Source: Candidatus Raymondbacteria bacterium RIFOXYA2_FULL_49_16 (GTDB lineage Bacteria > Fibrobacterota > OXYB2-FULL-49-7 > XYB2-FULL-49-35). From it: a DNA stretch of 9,047 bases. How positions within the stretch are numbered: position 1 is the stretch's first letter; each line of letters opens with the position of its first letter. The position numbers and the translations under genes were made by a program. Of this stretch, positions 5,842-9,047 are shown piece after piece. Location: assembly GCA_001789205.1 (NCBI GenBank), contig MFYT01000031.1, forward strand, positions 1 through 9,047, written 5' to 3'. Under the pieces are notes generated by a model. It was not told the origin of the DNA. It did not search any database and saw only the letters and a list, made by a program, of their open reading frames with translations.

Positions 5842-5890
5842 GGGGAAATTTTCCCATTCCTTGATTTCTTCCGGATAATTCGATTATTTT
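5842..5890 (+). promoter_or_regulatory. Promoter region upstream of rpmE
   Basis: The 94-nt gap between 5821 and 5916 is A/T-rich in its second half and holds two overlapping sigma-70-like candidates: TTCCCA (5851-5856), 17 bp, GATAAT (5874-5879); and TTGATT (5861-5866), 18 bp, TATTTT (5885-5890). A near-perfect palindrome GGGGAAATTTTCCC (5842-5855) covers the first -35 and could be an operator. I see no convincing terminator for the preceding operon here. Confidence 0.45.
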
Positions 5891-5915
5891 TATATGCTTA
5901 AAAACGGAGGTTCTG

Positions 5916-6155
5916 TTGAAAGCTGATATCCATCCCAAGTACGGCAAGACCGTTGTAAAATGCTCCTGCGGGAACACCTTTGAAACCAGGTCATGCCTGG
6001 GAGAAACGCTCAGCGTCGAAATCTGCGCCGCCTGCCACCCTTTTTTCACTGGCAAACAGAAGCTTGTGGACACTGCTGGCCGTGTTGAACGCTTCAAAAA
6101 ACGGTATGCCACGGTCCCTGAGGCGGCAAAACCGAAAAAGGCCGTTAAGGCCTAG
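5916..6155 (+). CDS. rpmE: 50S ribosomal protein L31, zinc-binding type
   Basis: L31 lies at the 50S/30S bridge of the ribosome. The frame starts at TTG 5916, 5 nt after CGGAGG (5905-5910), and no ATG fits the family's N-terminus (M-K-A-D-I-H-P-K-Y). Of its 79 residues, C16, C18, C37 and C40 form the four-Cys zinc site that defines the C+ form. The segments [16 protein letters not shown] and the segment [14 protein letters not shown] are diagnostic. A lysine/alanine-rich tail of about 14 residues extends beyond the usual 65-70. The zinc-dependent form is normally used under zinc-replete conditions; no Zur-like operator was recognised upstream. Confidence 0.95.
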   Translation: MKADIHPKYGKTVVKCSCGNTFETRSCLGETLSVEICAACHPFFTGKQKLVDTAGRVERFKKRYATVPEAAKPKKAVKA

Positions 6156-6192
6156 CTGTCCTTATCCGCCAATACAAGCCGCAGAAACATTC

Positions 6193-7140
6193 ATGAACAA
6201 AACCGTCCTTTTCTTTCTGGCGCCTTTTTACGCAGCGAAGTCCACTGTGGGCGGCCAGGCGGTGATCGAGGGCGTCATGATGCGGGGCAAGGAAAAGATC
6301 GCCTTGTCCGTACGCCGCAAAGCCGGAAACATCCAGTCACTGGTCAATCCGCACATAGCCTACAAGGAACGGATGCCTCTCCTGAAAATTCCCATTCTAC
6401 GCGGGGCCGCTACTTTTATCGAATCGTTGGTCATTGGGATGCGCTATCTTTCAATTTCCGCCGACTTTGCCATGGAAGACGAAAAGGGCGTTCAAACAAC
6501 CAAAAGCTGGAAAGACTCCTTCTATCTTGGCCTTTCCATTGCCATTGCCTTTGTGGCGGGCATGGGGCTTTTTTTCGCGCTGCCCTATTTTATTACGGGC
6601 GTGGTGCCATATACCAAGGAGTCGAATCCCGTATTGTTCAATCTCACGGCCGGGTTCATCCGTATCGTTTTTTTTCTCGCTTATGTCTGGGGCATTTCGT
6701 TCATGAAGGACGTCAAGCGGCTCTTCCAGTATCACGGCGCGGAGCATAAATCAATTTTCTGTTTCGAGGCAGGGCAAGAGCTTACCCAAGAAAACATTAC
6801 GGGCTTTTCAACCCATCATCCGCGGTGCGGCACCAGTTTTCTACTTATTGCAGCGGTTTCGTGCATCCTGGTCTTTGCTGTTATCGACGCGCTCATCGCC
6901 CTTCACTGGGCCGCGTATGTGCATCCGCCGTGGCACCTCAGGCTGGCCGTGCACCTGCCTCTTATTCCCCTGGTTTCCGGCATATCCTTCGAATTTCTAA
7001 AACTGTCCGACAGGTTCAGCGCAAACCCTGTCGTGGGCGCGCTTTCGCTTCCCGGGCTACTGCTTCAGAATATTACCACAGAGGAGCCCGACGCCAGCCA
7101 GATCGAAGTGGCCGTGGCCGCTCTCAAGAACGCGGTCTAA
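6193..7140 (+). CDS. DUF1385 membrane protein (YqhQ family)
   Basis: The product is 315 residues long. Family hallmarks are [13 protein letters not shown] (20-32), [13 protein letters not shown] (180-192) and [10 protein letters not shown] (207-216). Four hydrophobic segments at roughly 109-136, 148-170, 215-239 and 250-270 make it an inner-membrane protein. The biochemical role is not established to my knowledge; the conserved His, Glu and Cys residues suggest a metal site or enzymatic function. The frame is open upstream into rpmE, but ATG 6193, after the rpmE stop and shortly before the first conserved motif, gives the usual N-terminus; no clear Shine-Dalgarno sequence precedes it. Position between rpmE and prfA is a recurrent arrangement for this family in many bacteria and supports the call. 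Confidence 0.88.
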   Translation: MNKTVLFFLAPFYAAKSTVGGQAVIEGVMMRGKEKIALSVRRKAGNIQSLVNPHIAYKERMPLLKIPILRGAATFIESLVIGMRYLSISADFAMEDEKGVQTTKSWKDSFYLGLSIAIAFVAGMGLFFALPYFITGVVPYTKESNPVLFNLTAGFIRIVFFLAYVWGISFMKDVKRLFQYHGAEHKSIFCFEAGQELTQENITGFSTHHPRCGTSFLLIAAVSCILVFAVIDALIALHWAAYVHPPWHLRLAVHLPLIPLVSGISFEFLKLSDRFSANPVVGALSLPGLLLQNITTEEPDASQIEVAVAALKNAV

Positions 7141-7144
7141 AACA

Positions 7145-8230
7145 ATGCTTCCCAATCTCGATAAGGTAGAACAGCGTTTCCGCGACATTGAGACCGAGCT
7201 CATGAATCCTGAGACCATCAGGGACATGAAGAAATTCCAGGGCCTCAACCGCGAGCATAATACGCTGAAGGACGTGGTCACCTTTATCCAGCAATACCGG
7301 AAGGTTTGCGCTGATATTGAGGACCACCGGACGCTGCTTGCGTCAAAAGAAGATGAGGAGTTGAAAAATCTCGCGCGTACCGAGCTTCCCGAACTTGAAA
7401 AGACCGAGGCCGGACTTGAAGCGCGCATCCGCGTGCTCCTGGTGCCCCGCGACCCAAACGACGATAAAAATGTTATCATGGAGATACGGGCCGGGACCGG
7501 AGGCGACGAGGCGGGCATTTTCGCGGGCGATTTGTTCCGCATGTATTCACACTTTGCCGAAAACAGGAAATGGAAGGTTGAAGTGATGAACACCAGTCCT
7601 TCGGAGAAAGGCGGGTTCAAGGAAGCGGTTTTTGGAATTTCCGGCAACTGCGTTTATGGCGAGCTTAAATTTGAAAACGGCGTGCACCGGGTACAGCGCG
7701 TTCCCGAGACCGAGGCCCAGGGCCGTGTCCATACCTCGGCCGCTTCGGTTGTGGTCATGCCCGAGGCAGAGGACGTTGAAGTCGAAGTCAACCCCGCTGA
7801 TCTCCGCGTTGACGTATTCCGCTCGTCCGGACCCGGCGGACAAAGTGTGAACAAGACCGAATCCGCGGTACGTCTCACCCATGTACCTACGGGCATTGTG
7901 GTCAGTTGCCAGGATGAAAAGTCTCAGCACAAGAACCGGGCCAAAGCGCTCAAGGTGCTCAAGACGCGCATCCTCGACGCGCAGCTCGAAAAGAAACAGC
8001 GCGAGGACTCGGTCAAACGAAAGCAGATTGTGGGTACTGGCGACCGTTCGGCGAAAATTCGCACCTACAATTTTCCGCAAAACCGGGTCACGGACCACCG
8101 TATCAACCTGACACTCTATTCCCTTGACCGGATCATGGATGGTGCGATAGACGAACTTGCCGCATCGCTCAAAGAGGCTGACCTGAACGAAAAACTGCAG
8201 GCCATGGCCGATACTGCACGGCCTGTTTGA
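7145..8230 (+). CDS. prfA: Peptide chain release factor 1
   Basis: RF1 recognises UAA and UAG stop codons and triggers release of the finished peptide. The 361 residues match the family's length (E. coli 360). The codon-recognition motif P-x-T appears as P187-E-T189 within [18 protein letters not shown], which marks RF1 rather than RF2 (S-P-F). The catalytic GGQ is at 231-233 in [18 protein letters not shown]. The N-terminal coiled domain and the C-terminal stretch [14 protein letters not shown] are also typical. The start lies 4 nt after the DUF1385 stop, with little sign of a Shine-Dalgarno site, so reinitiation or coupling is likely. The methyltransferase gene prmC, which often follows prfA, is not here. 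Confidence 0.96.
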   Translation: MLPNLDKVEQRFRDIETELMNPETIRDMKKFQGLNREHNTLKDVVTFIQQYRKVCADIEDHRTLLASKEDEELKNLARTELPELEKTEAGLEARIRVLLVPRDPNDDKNVIMEIRAGTGGDEAGIFAGDLFRMYSHFAENRKWKVEVMNTSPSEKGGFKEAVFGISGNCVYGELKFENGVHRVQRVPETEAQGRVHTSAASVVVMPEAEDVEVEVNPADLRVDVFRSSGPGGQSVNKTESAVRLTHVPTGIVVSCQDEKSQHKNRAKALKVLKTRILDAQLEKKQREDSVKRKQIVGTGDRSAKIRTYNFPQNRVTDHRINLTLYSLDRIMDGAIDELAASLKEADLNEKLQAMADTARPV

Positions 8231-8231
8231 C

Positions 8232-8260
8232 TTGAAATCACCTTATTGAATACATATATT
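8232..8260 (+). promoter_or_regulatory. Sigma-70-like promoter upstream of the DUF151 gene
   Basis: TTGAAA (8232-8237) and TATATT (8255-8260) are each one mismatch from consensus and separated by an ideal 17 bp, directly after the prfA stop. Transcription would start near 8267, only about 9 nt before the chosen ATG at 8276. Confidence 0.5.
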
Positions 8261-8275
8261 GTTAACGGATATTCT

Positions 8276-8758
8276 ATGATACATGTGTCTGTTTCAGCGC
8301 TTGCCATTGACGCGGGCACAAATTCCCCCATTGTGCTTCTTAAAGAGGAGCGGGGAGAACGCGTACTGCCCATCTGGATCGGGTTTCCCGAAGCCAGTGC
8401 CATTGCCATGGCAAGAAGCTACGAGAAAAAGGAGATCGAGCGGCCGCTCACCCACGATCTTCTCAAACTCATTCTCGACGCGCTCGAGGCCAAGCTCATC
8501 AAGGTGGCCATCGACGAGCTTGATGGTACCACCTACAAGGCCAAGCTCTATCTCCAATCGGGGAATTCGAGCTGTTATATAGATGTCCGTCCCAGCGACG
8601 CGATAGCACTGGCGCTTCGTACCAATGCACCCATCTTCATCAAGGAGACCATCCTGGGATCGGCGGAACAGGAGGCGGATGGCGCTAACAACATCGCGAA
8701 CCTGCGGAAGCGGCTGCGGGAAATTGACCCTAGCGATTTTGGGAAATTTTCTTTCTGA
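8276..8758 (+). CDS. Bifunctional nuclease domain (BFN/DUF151) protein
   Basis: The 160-residue protein is a single BFN/DUF151 domain. Signatures are LPIWIGFPEASAIAMA (31-46), RPLTHDLL (56-63), a mid-domain D-G-T-x-Y, and RPSDAIALALR (105-115) followed by APIFI. It ends with a short tail ANLRKRLREIDPSDFGKF. Members have been reported as nucleases in plants, but the role in bacteria is poorly known; there is no UVR or other added domain here. I chose ATG 8276 because the family's N-terminus aligns there and CGGA (8266-8269) is 6 nt upstream. A TTG at 8246 would add ten residues but lies within the likely promoter. It could be transcribed both from the rpmE-prfA operon and from its own promoter. 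Confidence 0.88.
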   Translation: MIHVSVSALAIDAGTNSPIVLLKEERGERVLPIWIGFPEASAIAMARSYEKKEIERPLTHDLLKLILDALEAKLIKVAIDELDGTTYKAKLYLQSGNSSCYIDVRPSDAIALALRTNAPIFIKETILGSAEQEADGANNIANLRKRLREIDPSDFGKFSF

Positions 8759-8779
8759 TTGAACCAGTAGAACGAAATT

Positions 8780-9047
8780 ATGCATCGGATATTTATTCTC
8801 ATTTTTTTATGCGCTGTTGCCGTTTTTCCGGCATACCGTTACCTGAAGCAGAAGGACGACCAGAAACAGGCGCCGCCGCCGCTTGATCCGGTTACTGAAA
8901 CGCAGATCAAGAAAGCAGTTGATCTCGTCTCTTCCGGTATGGTCTTGTACCGCGAGAAAAACTTCACCAGGGCCGAATCACTTTTTACGTATGTCCTCAA
9001 CCGCATGGGACGGGCCCCGGCAGCGGAGGCTGCGGCTGTCATGGCAG
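8780..9047 (+). CDS. Membrane-anchored TPR-like protein (5' part only)
   Basis: An ATG at 8780 opens a frame that stays open to the window end, giving 89 residues. The first 18 or so (M-H-R-I-F-I-L-I-F-L-C-A-V-A-V-F-P-A) form a signal peptide or membrane anchor, followed by a charged and Pro-rich linker (QKQAPPPLDP). Next comes an amphipathic pair of helices with SGMVLYREKNFTRAESLFTYVL, which reads like one TPR repeat (small-Y-x-x-x-x-F/Y-x-x-A). It starts 21 nt after the DUF151 stop, so it probably shares its transcript. The fold beyond the first repeat and any function are not visible. Confidence 0.7.
   Translation, partial: MHRIFILIFLCAVAVFPAYRYLKQKDDQKQAPPPLDPVTETQIKKAVDLVSSGMVLYREKNFTRAESLFTYVLNRMGRAPAAEAAAVMA

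Noticed and set aside
5980-6192. N-terminal extension of the DUF1385 protein by 71 residues.
   Set aside because: It overlaps rpmE in another frame, its residues look like shadow translation, and the family N-terminus begins near ATG 6193.

Overview
The window reads as a chromosomal segment of an anaerobic, probably Gram-negative bacterium with moderately high GC. Three things support this. Four genes encode a thiamine-diphosphate 2-oxoacid:ferredoxin oxidoreductase, which is typical of anaerobes. Two products carry lipoprotein-like N-termini. The protein fragment at the left edge ends like a type IX secretion/FlgD-type C-terminal sorting domain, as found in the Fibrobacterota/Bacteroidota and related groups. 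A Fibrobacterota-like host is a guess from this combination; nothing here fixes the phylum. All genes are on the + strand.

Left part (1-360): the last 28 codons of an upstream surface or secreted protein, then an intergenic leader before leuA. The leader contains a short ORF (139-237) with the codon run Leu-Leu-Arg-Leu-Ile near its end. It is followed by two competing RNA structures: a GC-rich hairpin with a T5 tail (268-300) and an upstream arm (222-234) that can pair with 271-283 instead. This is the layout of a ribosome-mediated leucine attenuator.

First operon (361-5821): leuA, a small Cys-rich hypothetical exported protein, the four subunits of a KorDABC-type oxidoreductase (delta, alpha, beta, gamma), and a small flavodoxin-like exported protein. 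The genes overlap by 4-11 nt or are separated by 7-11 nt, so they are probably one transcript that starts behind the leucine attenuator. LeuA condenses 2-oxoisovalerate with acetyl-CoA, and oxidoreductases of this superfamily can make or consume 2-oxoacids using ferredoxin. The linkage therefore raises the possibility that this enzyme works on branched-chain 2-oxoacids rather than only on 2-oxoglutarate.

Second cluster (5851-9047): a probable promoter, then rpmE (ribosomal protein L31, zinc-binding form, TTG start), a DUF1385/YqhQ membrane protein, prfA (release factor 1), a bifunctional-nuclease-domain (DUF151) protein with its own good sigma-70-like promoter, and the 5' end of a membrane-anchored, TPR-like protein that runs off the window. 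This is a mainly housekeeping, translation-related block. No mobile elements, CRISPR arrays, tRNA or rRNA genes were seen.
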